Origin: Cannabis sativa
Lineage: Eukaryota > Streptophyta > Magnoliopsida > Rosales > Cannabaceae
Assembly (NCBI RefSeq): GCF_029168945.1
Contig: NC_083602.1
Location: 27,081,323-27,145,322 of the forward strand
Length of the DNA stretch: 64,000 nucleotides
Reading direction: 5' to 3'
Below the pieces are notes generated by a model. That model ran no database searches. It saw only the letters and a program-made list of their open reading frames with translations, and was not told where the DNA came from. Position numbers and translations under genes: made by a program. Shown piece after piece: positions 35,351 to 48,417 of the stretch (position 1 is its first letter; each line of letters starts with the position of its first letter).

Positions 35351-35608
35351 TGAACTTGTTTAGCCTCTTGGGCCAGTTAGTGCCATGTCAGGATCTCTTT
35401 CAGCTGGTTCTTGATTGCGGGCCCCGGGCTGAGTGGCTGGTTGAACATATTGTTCGTCTAACCCTCTTCTTCTATTTAAACCATCTCTGAGATCATGAGC
35501 TGTTTCCTGTCTATTGAAAATTAAAGCACCAGGTTGCCTCAGTGACTGGTTGGTTTGGCTGAGCACTTTGCTAGAACCACTAGTGTGGGTAGAGTTATTG
35601 GGTATAAC
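35351..35608 (-). pseudogene. Gag N-terminal spacer of F, left of the copia array
   Basis: Broken frames, Gln/Arg/Pro-rich. The sequence continues on the far side of the copia array at 53953, sharing the duplicated ATAAC. Confidence 0.65.
35604..35608. repeat. TSD ATAAC left of the copia array (partner 53953-53957)
   Basis: ATAAC directly precedes the first LTR and directly follows the third LTR. Both flanks belong to the F gag. This shows that the 18.3-kb block replaced one insertion event. Confidence 0.94.
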
Positions 35609-37497
35609 TGTTGGGAATTATTTTACCAGGATCTTAGATCTACTCACAAGTAAGTTGTTTAAACATCCTAAATATGAACTTTCTAAAACGATAAAATAAA
35701 CACATATAAAGTTAAGAAAACCTTACATTGATGCAGCGGAATAAATGTCTCCTTCCACTCAGATCTCTAACCCTTGATTCCTTTCTGTAGCAGAGTATAA
35801 TCAAGCTTTGATCCTTCACAGTCTTCCAATCTATGATTGAGTTACTGCTTGCTGTGTGTGGGCACTTACTCTTTCACTAGGGTCACGAAAAAGATGAAGG
35901 GAAAAGAGAGAGAGGTATTTCGGCCAAGGTAGAGAGTGAGGAAGGCTCAGTTTTCTGAAGAGAGAAATTTCTGTCAGAAAGCTAATGAAAGCATGTCAAA
36001 GCATATGTTGTGACTGAGCCATCACTTTCTATTTATAGGCAACTACTAGGTTTAGGTTAGGATTTATTTGGCATTAAAATAATGAAAATATTAATTTGAA
36101 AAATCTAATTAAGTGGCCGGCCATATGGTGTTATTGGGCCTCACTTAATTTTGCAATTTTATCAAATTTTATCTCTATTTTCTCAAAAACGCCAATTTTC
36201 CAATTCTAACCTTTTAAATGCCAAAACTAATTATTTAATAACTAAAATAGATTATTAAATAATATTGTCATTTAATTTAATTATTAATTAGACATATAAA
36301 GTCCATTAATAAATAAATAAACTTAGAAAACTCTTTTCCTTACAATTTCACCTCTGCTTAGTGAAAATTCATAAAATTAGACATAGTCTAACTTTAGAAT
36401 TATAATTGATCAATCACGAATCAATTAATGAGTCTTACAAGCAGAATGTTCTCAACTAGAATGGGGACCATGGATCTATATGCTGAGCTTCCAATAAGTG
36501 AACCAAATTTACCAAGTAAATTCCTACTTATTAATTCTTCGTTGAATCCACTCTTAGAACTTAGAATTGCACTCTCAGACTTATATAGAGCATATTGTAT
36601 GTTTCACGATACCAATATACTATCTCATTTAACCATTGTTATAATCTTATTGTGATTTAAAGATCCTCTATATAGATGATTTACATCGAGATGGGATTTC
36701 TTTACCGTTCTCACCCCTCAATGTATTTCGCCCCTTAAAACACTTAGCTACCTGTAAATGGTGTTCAGTGATCTAATAATTAGTCAGTTAAACAAGAGCT
36801 CATCCATTTACTTCTATTTGCTAAGCTCGAAGGGAATCATCACTTAACTTCTATACACCAGTAGAAGCTATAGATTCCATATTTATGTTCAGCACTCCCA
36901 CTCAATCATACTATCATGTTCCCAAAATATACGTATCACCCTGACCCAAAAGTAGGCTTAACTAATAAATCAAAGAACATGAATAGCACTCCTGAGTTGA
37001 GCCCAAGCATATCAGGATTTAGATTCTTTTAATCTTAAGATCAACTACTGATATTGACTTGGAAAGATATGTATAACGGTAAGTTTGTAATATCTTAACT
37101 TAGTTGCAATATCGGTCCAGTCCAATGTATACTCCATATATTCGAAACTAGTATACTTTACTAATGTCCTGGAAAGAACATAACACTTACTCCAAGTGTA
37201 AGTACACATCATCGCTGATTATCACATTAGTGTAAATCCAATAACACTGATGAAACAGGGACCAAAACTTTTGATTCATATGATCACAATCACATTCCAC
37301 TGTGTTGACGATACTGTAATTGTGAATAAACATATGATCTGGATTTAACTGATTTTGTGTGTATGAATGTAATAAACATATTAAACATATTAAACCATTA
37401 GCATGTAAAATTCATGCAAACATCAATCACTTCAAATTTCTTATATCGATAACTAATCAGATTGTAAAGAGTTTTATTTAGGGCATAAAACCTAACA
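35609..37497 (-). repeat. LTR1 of array (3' LTR in element sense)
   Basis: 1889 bp. TATTTATA (minus TATA box) at 36030-36037. Differs from LTR2 and LTR3 at several shared sites, for example C at 36020 where they have G (44256, 52477). Its inner end is CCTAACA followed by the reversed PPT. Confidence 0.94.
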
Positions 37498-39230
37498 AAA
37501 TCCCACTTGCACTAATATAAAACAAATTGTGCAAATAGGTCAATCTGATGTCTTGATCTTCAAATCAAGTGTAGTATATTTGAATCCACCCATACTTCTG
37601 GAAACTAGTTCATAAAAACTCTTATGAAACATCCTTTACTATATGCTTTACTTATCAAGGGATACTGAAATCTTTACTGTTTTAGAAGTACATCTGAATA
37701 AACAGAAGACATATCTCTCATATTTTAAAATATGTAATTGAGATATTACAGTGTAGACTTTTCTTCAGTGATATAACTTTCTGGTATTTTCGAATAGACC
37801 ACGTTGTAGTTCTTCTCTGGTAGAGCTTGAATTGTTATACAATAATTCTTCCACCCCCAAAGTAAGCACCATCTCATATAAATCGAAATTAGATGGTGAG
37901 ATACAAAGACAACTGATACACAGTTCCTTAATATCTGACATATAGATCACTTTCATAAATCTTTCTTGAATATCTTCTAATGTTCCCTATTTGATTACAT
38001 CTCAGATAGCTCCCACTCAATAGCAGATGTCTGGTTAAATAATACTTTTAACCTCTGATTGTTTAGAGAGTTACCTAGTTGTGACTTTTGTGTTAGCCTG
38101 AAACTTTAAGTTTAGACTAAGTCATCAACATAGCAGACTAGTATTTGAAGTGAAAAATACATGCCAGAGATAAAGTAATCAAAATTAAGATACCATCAAA
38201 TTTTATGAGGATTAAGAATTCTAGGTTCAAGTCATTCGAATGGACTGAACTAGAGTTCTTTATCTTATTCTCATAATTCTGATAAGCTATACCTATCCAT
38301 GTGAATGGTTAGATTTGCTTTTCAGTAGTGTTCTTAAGTACCTATCACAATTATCAACCTAATGAAGATGGGTATAGAATTTTAAAATTCTCCCACTCAA
38401 TTAAGGTAGTGTGAAACTTTAACAAAGAACTTTCAAAGGTATCAAACTTTTACTTCTAACAGTAAAAACAAAATGGAACATACAATCAAGATCAAGAATT
38501 TATATTGACAATAGCTGACTCATTATATTACTTCTATGTTTAAACAAGATATGTGTTTCATAGGGAATTGTGGAATAGACTCCACCCCTAAGAATATACA
38601 TATAGGGTACTATGGATAACCTCCACCCCTAAGTATATAGAGATTATGATCCACCCCTAAAGGTTGTAAAGATCATGATTCTCTTAGTGTGATAGAGTTT
38701 ATGTGGAGTTGAATACTATCCAGAGTTCATTAGATATAAAAGATCGTTGAACTGCATAGTTTTCTTAACTTTTCTCCACCCCTATCAGATCATAAGATCC
38801 TTTTATTAAACAAATTCTTAATAATTGTATGAGAATTAACAATTATTGATAAACATAGAAATAATTTCTAGTGTTTATATAATATAACTCGATGAAGAGT
38901 TGTAAATATTATAGAATTTGCATCAATAATAAAAACACTTACACATACAAACATACAAATATAATGTGGTAATAATTGATGAAGATAAAATAAATGAAGC
39001 TCAATCTCATAATTTGCAATAGGGAATTTTGAAAAAAAAAAAAAAAAACTTTATTAATAAAAAAAATGTATTGCAACAATATGAGAGAAACAGGGATAAA
39101 TATCCCTGACTAAAATTTGAAATCCAAATTGTCTTTAAACTAAAACAATTAATTCAAAAAAAATTGAAGAGCTTCATCTTCATCTGGACGATTTCACCCT
39201 TGGTCCAGCTTGCTGATCCAACTCATATGA
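37498..39230 (-). pseudogene. PPT and eroded pol of G
   Basis: Begins with the reversed polypurine tract (tcccacttgc, 37501-37510). Matches the eroded pol of A, including the RT trace YVDDL at 38132-38118 and the reversed ccacccct motifs near 38580, 38625, 38650 and 38780. No coding frame. Confidence 0.7.
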
Positions 39231-39323
39231 GTTCAAGTAGCTTGGCCTATAAGAAGAAGTAAACAAATAAACAAAGTTAGTCCAGAATCATAAATCCAAT
39301 TGGATAATAATTCACTAAAACTC

Positions 39324-40191
39324 TTAAAGTTTATAAATGGAAATACCTTGTTTCTTTGCAAGAAGTTTAGGACACTCGGGGTTTCCAATGACCTTTCTCA
39401 TTGCGAGTAAAGGAAACACTTTCCTTTAAGTTTAGCATCACCAGAAGGAGCAGCCTTTTTCATGGCTTTTGTTCGCTTCTTGGTGTTCTTCCACTTCTTC
39501 TTCGATTTGGGCTTTGAAGCAGAGGCAACATTTGCTTCAGGTTTCATCGTCCCATTACCATTACCAGGATTATGAGGTTTACTCCCTTTCTTCTTGGGTC
39601 CTCCAATCAAATTTTCATAAGTTTGAAGGTCATTGACTAATTCATGAAAGTCAATTTCCTTCTTATTCATGACATAATTTGATGTATATGGTAGAAATGC
39701 TGGAGTCAGGCTATTCAAGATAAGACTTACTTGAGTAGCACTGTCCATTTCAGCACCATGATCCTGAGCTTCTTGGAAATAACTGGACATGAGGAGAACA
39801 TGATCACGCACGTTTTGATGAGGTTCCATTCGTGCGTTAATGTACTTCTTAGTCGCGTCAAAGCGTGACTGAAGCGATGCCTTACCGAATAGCTCATTCA
39901 ACTTCGTCATAACTTCAAGAAATTTCTCGGTTTTAGAAAACCGAGTTTTCGAGGGTGTCAACCATGCTAGAAAGCATAAAGTATAGAGCTTTGTCATTTG
40001 CCTTCGCCAATGCTCATACTTTTCTTTCACAACTTTGGATGCATTATCCCCTGTGCACTTCGTGTGACGGCTCAGTTAAAACAAACAAGGCACTTTCTCC
40101 TATGAGAGCAATATTACTGTTCTCATTCCATTTATTCAAGTTAGATCCATTCAAATTGTTTTCGGTCAACAAAGGATAACATCGGATTCAT
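39324..40191 (-). pseudogene. gag: Copia gag of G, several frameshifts
   Basis: Same gene as the intact copy at 47557-48417. The start is disturbed: extra bases near 40170 and in the stretch around 40020-40060. The main frame runs 40030-39398. A small insertion at about 39402 breaks the zinc knuckle, which reads CFLYSQ then stop instead of CFHCNEKGHW. The stop equivalent to the intact gene is at 39324-39326. Confidence 0.9.
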
Positions 40192-42239
40192 TTTGGTAAA
40201 CAGGATACTACAAAATAATAGAAATCAACAAATAGAAATTAAATAATGGTTTAACACAAAATCTATTCAGAAATTATAAGCACATAACAAGTAGGAATGA
40301 TATGAGAAAATACTTAAAAAATTCAATCCTAAATAATTTCCAAGGTTTTCAACAAACTGATATCAGTGTCCCGTTTAGGCGAGAGTCAAAGCTACCATCC
40401 ATTGAATAGAGTTGTCAGCTCATCTAAAATGATAAACATTCTAGCAACCTTTTATTCGATCAAGATCAGAATCCAGCGTTGTCCCGTTTAGGCGAGAGTC
40501 AAGGCTATTCTATCTCATGAGCTTCTACCATTGTTTCGCAATTTGTAAGTCAAATATGGTCGCCACCATTAGGGTGATCTATACCATATAAAACACTTAC
40601 AAACCACTTATCATGCGAGATTAAACGGTGCGAAATTGCTAATGAACGTTCCTCCATTAGGGAGGATTACTCACTAAAACAAACGCGGTGTAAAATCCAC
40701 AATGGAGATCGAATATCTTAATAATAATAAAGCTCATTGTTTAAAATGTATTTTCTTTATTATTCTAATAAATAAATCTCATTAAAATTCTAAATTAAGA
40801 ATTAAAATTCAAAAATAAGAATTTAATATAATATTTATAAAATTATACTTAGATGGTGATTGAAATAAAATTAATTATTTCCATCTTAGTAATAATTTTA
40901 AATATAAATATTAAGGAAATTAATTTAAGTTGAATTAAATAAATAATTAGCAACTTAAAAATTTCCTTTGAGAATATATTTATTGGGTTCGAAAATTTAA
41001 AGTATATAAAAATACAATTTTCGAAAATAATAAAAAATAGAAAAGAAATACTTCAAGCAAAAATATCACCTATCTAGATTTTCTTTTGACTAGTTAATTC
41101 AATTTCTAATAATATATATATATTTTTAAATTCATTTATTTTAAATTAATCAATTAAATGAAAAAATCATTGACTTGAGTTGGTCCAAGAATTAATTAAA
41201 ATAAATAATTAATTTACAACTCAATCTATTTTTCAAGAAAAATTCAAAAATATTGCATAAATAAAATGCAAATTTCGAAATTGATTAATAAAATAAAGAA
41301 AAAAATATATATTGAAAATTATTTAAATTTAAGTTGAAAAATTAAATTTCAACCTAAAAATAATTTTCTATTTAATTAAGTGTCATGAAAAATCAATAAA
41401 TATTTAAGTATCATGATGAAAATCAACTTAGACATTTAGATTTTTCAAGTTAATTAAATGTATTAAATTCAAGAAATAATAATTAAGTGTAGAGAAGGCT
41501 TAATTATTAATTTCTATTTAATACTAGGAAAAATATACTTAATAAAATTGTACCAAAATTAATTATTTAAATAATTAATTTCACAAAGTATAATATTTTC
41601 CTATTTAAATATTAGAAATAATAAATAGTCTAGAAATTACTATCTAGAAAATATCTTATTTGACTAAGTATCTTTTCAAAAAAAATTTGAAAAATATCTA
41701 ATTTAAGTTAGATAGAAAAAATCTAAAACTTAAATAATTTAAAATTTAGATTTAATTAAATATCAAAATTAAGTTGTAACCACTTAATTTGAAGATATCC
41801 TTTAAAGTTAATATTTGAAAAGATATTAACCAAAAAATATCTAAAATATTCCATTTTAAGTTAATATTTGAAAAGATATTAACTTAAAAAATATCTTAAG
41901 AATCTTTAACTACTAATGCGTAAGATTCCTCAACTTGATTTAAAAATTTAAATAAAATATTCAAATTTAAGTTAGATAAGAAAAATCAGTTGATACAACT
42001 AATTTATAACTTAAATAAGAATATTTAATTAAATAAGCTCCAGAAAGAATCTTAGTTAGTTAAAATTCTATATTTAATTAAATACAAGAAAAATACAAAT
42101 AGTTTGTCTAGAAATAATATCTAAACTAAAAGTGTTTTTCTTAAAATTAACTTTAAAATATTAAAATGAAAATAAATTTCATATATTTTAAAAGTTAATT
42201 ATGTTGCTAATTCAATTTTATTAGGTCAAACTAATATAA
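40192..42239 (-). other. Leader of G, gag-proximal part
   Basis: Noncoding. Acceptor-like TTTTGTAG lies just upstream of the gag start (about 40210, minus). Twin motif at 40481-40498 and 40368-40385, 113 bp apart. The remainder is AT-rich. Confidence 0.7.
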
Positions 42240-42756
42240 TTAACCTAGTACAGTTATTCAAATCAGGCAAATGGGCCTTCACAATTGGGGTAGTTCATGT
42301 GAGGGGGTGCTGGGTTCAGTATGTCGTACCCACTTCTATGGCTCCCAACTCTCACACAAGGCCCAAAAGAGAGGAATTTAACCTTAAAATGAATAACTGT
42401 TATTAATTGAATAGGTCCAATAACTAAATGGACCTAAATAAAATCTATCATGGTGTGACATTTTATTTAACAACAACCTATATGCATCTATATAGTAAAA
42501 TAAACACATAGGCTCACACAGGCACACTTTGGATGGATCCTATCATGTTGCTAGGTCATACACAGATGAAAGAAGATTGTAAAATTTACCTGTTACAAAT
42601 TATTAACTTGACCAAGGGAGCCATCAGATCATTAGATTTGGCAAAAAGTAACCATGGCTATTTGCAATCAAGTAATAATAGGTTTTTAAAAACTTACATA
42701 CAAGCTAAAACCACATACTCCTGCAACAAGGTTAGCTGGATAGTTGGAAGTAGGAT
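42240..42756 (-). other. Conserved leader cassette of G
   Basis: Matches the cassettes of A, B and H. Predicted 23-nt micro-exon at 42698-42720 between CAG and GTAAGT on the minus strand. The plus-strand frame 42533-42778 is antisense and unlikely to be a gene. Confidence 0.6.
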
Positions 42757-43827
42757 TTATTTAATTTTAAATAAATAATTTCGAAAAATAAATAATTAAA
42801 AAATATTTTAATTTTCGAAAAATAAAATAAAATAATAAAAAAAAATATTTTAATTTCGGAAATAAAAAAAATTTAAATTTCGAAAATTTAAAAAAATATT
42901 TAAAATTAAACCTACTTTTGAAAAATTAGGTTTCAACCAACCTAAATATCATTTCAAAATTTGCTAACTACTTTTAAAAAATTAAATGTTATTTTAAAAA
43001 TAAAAATTAAATAAAATTAGAAAAGATAAATAAAATATCTTTTCAGATTTTAAATTTAATTTAAATAAATAAAATAACAAAATTTAAAAGTTAGCAAAAT
43101 ATCTTACATCTATTTAAAATTACATGATTATAAATATCTTATTTTAAATAAGGTCAAAATATCTAAAAAGATTTAAAAAAAATCTTAAAAGATAAGATAT
43201 AATTAAAAATATCTTAAAAAATAAGATATTTTTAAAATATCTTAAAAGATATTATAAATATCTCATAAAATCTGACCTTAAATTTAAAAAAAAATATAAT
43301 CAAATTTAAAAATAAGATAGATTTTTGTTTTTTTTAAGCAAGAAGATAGATACTAATTCTATTCGAATTCAAATTACACTAATATCTTGAATTAAATTAA
43401 ATTAATTCAAAATGATAATTAGAATTGAATTAGGAATAGTAATAGTATATATACAAAACTATACAAAAAATTGGAAGTTAATTACATGAAAAAGCATGAA
43501 AAATCGAAGAAAAACAAAAAAATTCGAAACTGTATGGACAGTTCTGCGATCGCAGGAAAATATCAGCACAGCCCCGTTTTTTTCAAATCTTCAAAAAAAC
43601 ATAACTAATTCAAATAAAATCCAAATTGAGTTCTGTAAAAGGCTAACTTGCTTAATTTTTTCCATACTATCCAATAAAAATAATTCCAGAAACGAAATCA
43701 CAATTATTTTTCACGAAAATTTCACAAACGTCAATCAATCATCAAATAACACTCAATACAATACCATCCAAAGAACATACAAACAATCGTTTTAAAGTCC
43801 AAATTACATGTAAGTAAATCAATTACC
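42757..43827 (-). other. Leader of G, LTR-proximal part with palindromes
   Basis: Very AT-rich. Near 43528-43555 there is a 6-bp-stem hairpin (aactgt/acagtt, 43528-43543) followed by the 12-bp palindrome CTGCGATCGCAG (43544-43555), in the place of the larger GC island of A. Confidence 0.65.
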
Positions 43828-43842
43828 ATGGCTCTGAGGCCA
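43828..43842 (-). other. Primer-binding site of G
   Basis: Reverse of TGGCCTCAGAGCCAT, two bases from the LTR2 end, same as in A. Confidence 0.8.
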
Positions 43843-43844
43843 GT

Positions 43845-45733
43845 TGTTGGGAATTATTTTACCAGGATCTTAGATCTACTCACAAGTATGTTGTTTAAAC
43901 ATCCTAAATATGAACTTTCTAAAACGATAAAATAAACACATATAAAGTTAAGAAAACCTTACATTGATGCAGCGGAATAAATGTCTCCTTCCACTCAGAT
44001 CTCTAACCCTTGATTCCTTTCTGTAGCAGAGTATAATCAAGCTTTGATCCTTCACAGTCTTCCAATCTATGATTGAGTTACTGCTTGCTGTGTGTGGGCA
44101 CTTACTCTTTCACTAGGGTCACGAAAAAGATGAAGGGAAAAGAGAGAGAGGTATTTCGGCCAAGGTAGAGAGTGAGGAAGGCTCAGTTTTCTGAAGAGAG
44201 AAAGTTCTGTCAGAAAGCTAATGAAAGCATGTCAAAGCATATGTTGTGACTGAGCGATCACTTTCTATTTATAGGCAACTACTAGGTTTAGGTTAGGATT
44301 TATTTGGCATTAAAATAATGAAAATATTAATTTGAAAAATCTAATTAAGTGGCCGGCCATATGGTGTTATTGGGCCTCACTTAATTTTGCAATTTTATCA
44401 AATTTTATCTCTATTTTCTCAAAAACGCCAATTTTCCAATTCTAACCTTTTAAATGCCAAAACTAATTATTTAATAACTAAAATAGATTATTAAATAATA
44501 TTGTCATTTAATTTAATTATTAATTAGACATATAAAGTCCATTAATAAATAAATAAACCTAGAAAACTCTTTTCCTTACAATTTCACCCCTGCTTAGTGA
44601 AAATTCATAAAATTAGACATAGTCTAACTTTAGAATTATAATTGATCAATCACGAATCAATTAATGAGTCTTACAAGCAGAATGTTCTCAACTAGAATGG
44701 GGACCATGGATCTATATGCTGAGCTTCCAATAAGTGAACCAAATTTACCAAGTAAATTCCTACTTATTAATTCTTCGTTGAATCCACTCTTAGAATTTAG
44801 AATTGCACTCTCAGACTTATATAGAGCATATTGTATGTTTCACGATACCAATATACTATCTCATTTAACCATTGTTATAATCTTATTGTGATTTAAAGAT
44901 CCTCTATATAGATGATTTACATCGAGATGGGATTTCTTTACCGTTCTCACCCCTCAATGTATTTTGCCCCTTAAAACACTTAGCTACCTGTAAATGGTGT
45001 TTAGTGATCTAATAATTAGTCAGTTAAACAAGAGCTCATCCATTTACTTCTATTTGCTAAGCTCGAAGGGAATCATCACTTAACTTCTATACACCAGTAG
45101 AAGCTATAGATTCCATATTTATGTTCAGCACTCCCACTCAATCATACTATCATGTTCCCAAAATATACGTATCACCCTGACCCAAAAGTAGGCTTAACTA
45201 ATAAATCAAAGAACATGAATAGCACTCCTGAGTTGAGCCCAAGCATATCAGGATTTAGATTCTTTTAATCTTAAGATCAACTACTGATATTGACTTGGAA
45301 AGATATGTATAACGGTAAGTTTGTAATATCTTAACTTAGTTGCAATATCGGTCCAGTCCAATGTATACTCCATATATTCGAAACTAGTATACTTTACTAA
45401 TGTCCTGGAAAGAACATAACACTTACTCCAAGTGTAAGTACACATCATCGCTGATTATCACATTAGTGTAAATCCAATAACACTAATGAAACAGGGACCA
45501 AAACTTTTGATTCATATGATCACAATCACATTCCACTGTGTTGACGATACTGTAATTGTGAATAAACATATGATCTGGATTTAACTGATTTTGTGTGTAT
45601 GAATGTAATAAACATATTAAACATATTAAACCATTAGCATGTAAAATTCATGCAAACATCAATCACTTCAAATTTCTTATATTGATAACTAATCAGATTG
45701 TAAAGAGTTTTATTTAGGGCATAAAACCTAACA
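43845..45733 (-). repeat. LTR2, the shared middle LTR
   Basis: 1889 bp, TATA box at 44266-44273 (minus). It serves as 5' LTR for G and 3' LTR for H. It agrees with LTR3 against LTR1 at several positions and has private changes of its own (for example gaaagttctg near 44201). Confidence 0.94.
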
Positions 45734-47465
45734 AACTCCCACTTTCACTAATATAAAACAAATTGTGCAAATAGGTCAATCTGATGTCTTGATCTTCAAA
45801 TCAAGTGTAGTATATTTGAATCCACCCATACTTCTGGAAACTAGTTCATAAAAACTCTTATGAAACATCCTTTACTATATGCTTTACTTATCAAGGGATA
45901 CTGAAATCTTTACTGTTTTAGAAGTACATCTGAATAAACAGAAGACATATCTCTCATATTTTAAATTATGTAATTGAGATATTACAGTGTAGACTTTTCT
46001 TCAGTGATATAACTTTCTGGTATTTTCGAATAGACCAAGTTGTAGTTCTTCTCTGGTAGAGCTTGAATTGTTATACAATAATTCTTCCACCCCCAAAGTA
46101 AGCACCATCTCATATAAATCGAAATTAGATGGTGAGATACAAAGACAACTGATACACAGTTCCTTAATATCTGACATATAGATCACTTTCATAAATCTTT
46201 CTTGAATATCTTCTAATGTTCCCTATTTGATTACATCTCAGATAGCTCCCACTCAATAGCAGATGTCTGGTTAAATAATACTTTTAACCTCTGATTGTTT
46301 AGAGAGTTACCTAGTTGTGACTTTTGTGTTAGCCTGAAACTTTAAGTTTAGACTAAGTCATCAACATAGCAGACTAGTATTTGAAGTGAAAAATACATGC
46401 CAGAGATAAAGTAATCAAAATTAAGATACCATCAAATTTTATGAGGATTAAGAATTCTAGGTTCAAGTCATTCGAATGGACTGAACTAGAGGTCTTTATC
46501 TTATTCTCATAATTCTGATAAGCTATACCTATCCATGTGAATGGTTAGATTTGCTTTTCAGTAGTGTTCTTAAGTACCTATCACAATTATCAACCTAATG
46601 AAGATGGGTATAGAATTTTAAAATTCTCCCACTCAATTAAGGTAGTGTGAAACTTTAACAAAGAACTTTCAAAGGTATCAAACTTTTACTTCTAACAGTA
46701 AAAACAAAATGGAACATACAATCAAGATCAAGAATTTATATTGACAATAGCTGACTCATTATATTACTTCTATGTTTAAACAAGATATGTGTTTCATAGG
46801 GAATTGTGGAATAGACTCCACCCCTAAGAATATACATATAGGGTACTATGGATAACCTCCACCCCTAAGTATATAGAGATTATGATCCACCCCTAAAGGT
46901 TGTAAAGATCATGATTCTCTTAGTGTGATAGAGTTTATGTGGAGTTGAATACTATCCAGAGTTCATTAGATATAAAAGATCGTTGAACTGCATAGTTTTC
47001 TTAACTTTTCTCCACCCCTATCAGATCATAAGATCCTTTTATTAAACAAATTCTTAATAATTGTATGAGAATTAACAATTATTGATAAACATAGAAATAA
47101 TTTCTAGTGTTTATATAATATAACTCGATGAAGAGTTGTAAATATTATAGAATTTGCATCAATAATAAAAACACTTACACATACAAACATACAAATATAA
47201 TGTGGTAATAATTGATGAAGATAAAATAAATGAAGCTCAATCTCATAATTTGCAATAGGGAATTTCGAAAAAAAAATAAAACTTTATTAATAAAAAAAAT
47301 GTATTGCAACAATATGAGAGAAACAGGGATAAATATCCCTGACTAAAATTTGAAATCCAAATTGTCTTTAAACTAAAACAATTAATTCAAAAAAAATTGA
47401 AGAGCTTCATCTTCATCTGGACGATTTCACCCTTGGTCCAGCTTGCTGATCCAACTCATATGAGT
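45734..47465 (-). pseudogene. PPT and eroded pol of H
   Basis: Starts with the reversed PPT (ctcccacttt, 45736-45745) and is nearly identical to the G pol remnant. RT trace YVDDL at 46368-46354. No coding frame. Confidence 0.7.
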
Positions 47466-47556
47466 TCAAGTAGCTTGGCCTATAAGAAGAAGTAAACAAA
47501 TAAACAAAGTTAGTCCAGAATCATAAATCCAATTGGATAATAATTCACTAAAACTC

Positions 47557-48417
47557 TTAAAGTTTATAAATGGAAATACCTTGTTTCTTTGCAAGAAGTT
47601 TAGGACACTGGGGTTTCCAATGACCTTTCTCATTGCAGTGGAAACACTTTCCTTTAAGTTTAGCATCACCAGAAGGAGCAGCCTTTTTCATGGCTTTTGT
47701 TCGCTTCTTGGTGTTCTTCCACTTCTTCTTCGATTTGGGCTTTGAAGCAGAGGCAACATTTGCTTCAGGTTTCATCGTCCCATTACCATTACCAGGATTA
47801 TGAGGTTTACTCCCTTTCTTCTTGGGTCCTCCAATCAAATTTTCATAAGTTTGAAGGTTATTGACTAATTCATGAAAGTCAATTTCCTTCTTATTCATGA
47901 CATAATTTGATGTATATGGTAGAAATGCTGGAGTCAGGCTATTCAAGATAAGACTTACTTGAGTAGCACTGTCCATTTCAGCACCATGATCCTGGGCTTC
48001 TTGGAAATAACTGGACATGAGGAGAACATGATCACGCACGTTTTGATGAGGTTCCATTCGTGCGTTAATGTACTTCTTAGTCGCGTCAAAGCGTGACTGA
48101 AGCGATGCCTTACCGAATAGCTCATTCAACTTCGTCATAACTTCAGCAGCCTTCTCGGTTTTAGAAAACCGAGTTTTGAGGGTGTCAACCATGCTAGAAA
48201 GCATAAAGTATAGAGCTTTGTCATTTGCCTTCTGCCAATGCTCATACTTTTCTTTCACAGCTTTGGATGCATTATCCCTGTGCACTTCGTGTGACGACTC
48301 AGTTAAAACAAACAAGGCACTTTCTCCTATGAGAGCAATATTAATGTTCTCATTCCATTTATTAAAGTTAGATCCATTCAGCTTGTTTTCAGTCAACAGT
48401 GATAACATCGGATTCAT
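47557..48417 (-). CDS. gag: Intact copia gag of H (286 aa, UBN2 type)
   Basis: The only uninterrupted gag in the window. It would encode a capsid-nucleocapsid protein that assembles into particles and packages element RNA. Start MNPMLSLLTENKLNG at 48417, 17 bp after an acceptor-like AG. Residues about 15-200 match the UBN2 gag family (NFNKWNENI, then EVMTKLNELFG, then NVRDHVLLMSSYFQEAQ, then the region around SLILNSLTPAF). A Lys-rich basic tail (about 215-250) and one CCHC knuckle (CFHCNEKGHWKPQC, about 263-276) follow. It ends with its own stop, with no fusion to protease or pol. Related frames in A, D and G are broken. Confidence 0.92.
   Translation of the reverse strand: MNPMLSLLTENKLNGSNFNKWNENINIALIGESALFVLTESSHEVHRDNASKAVKEKYEHWQKANDKALYFMLSSMVDTLKTRFSKTEKAAEVMTKLNELFGKASLQSRFDATKKYINARMEPHQNVRDHVLLMSSYFQEAQDHGAEMDSATQVSLILNSLTPAFLPYTSNYVMNKKEIDFHELVNNLQTYENLIGGPKKKGSKPHNPGNGNGTMKPEANVASASKPKSKKKWKNTKKRTKAMKKAAPSGDAKLKGKCFHCNEKGHWKPQCPKLLAKKQGISIYKL

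Noticed and set aside
42533..42778. 81-aa frame conserved in G and H (also 50759-51004)
   Set aside because: Antisense within the leader cassette, and G and H are recent duplicates of each other; the counterpart in B is broken, so this is no evidence of a gene.
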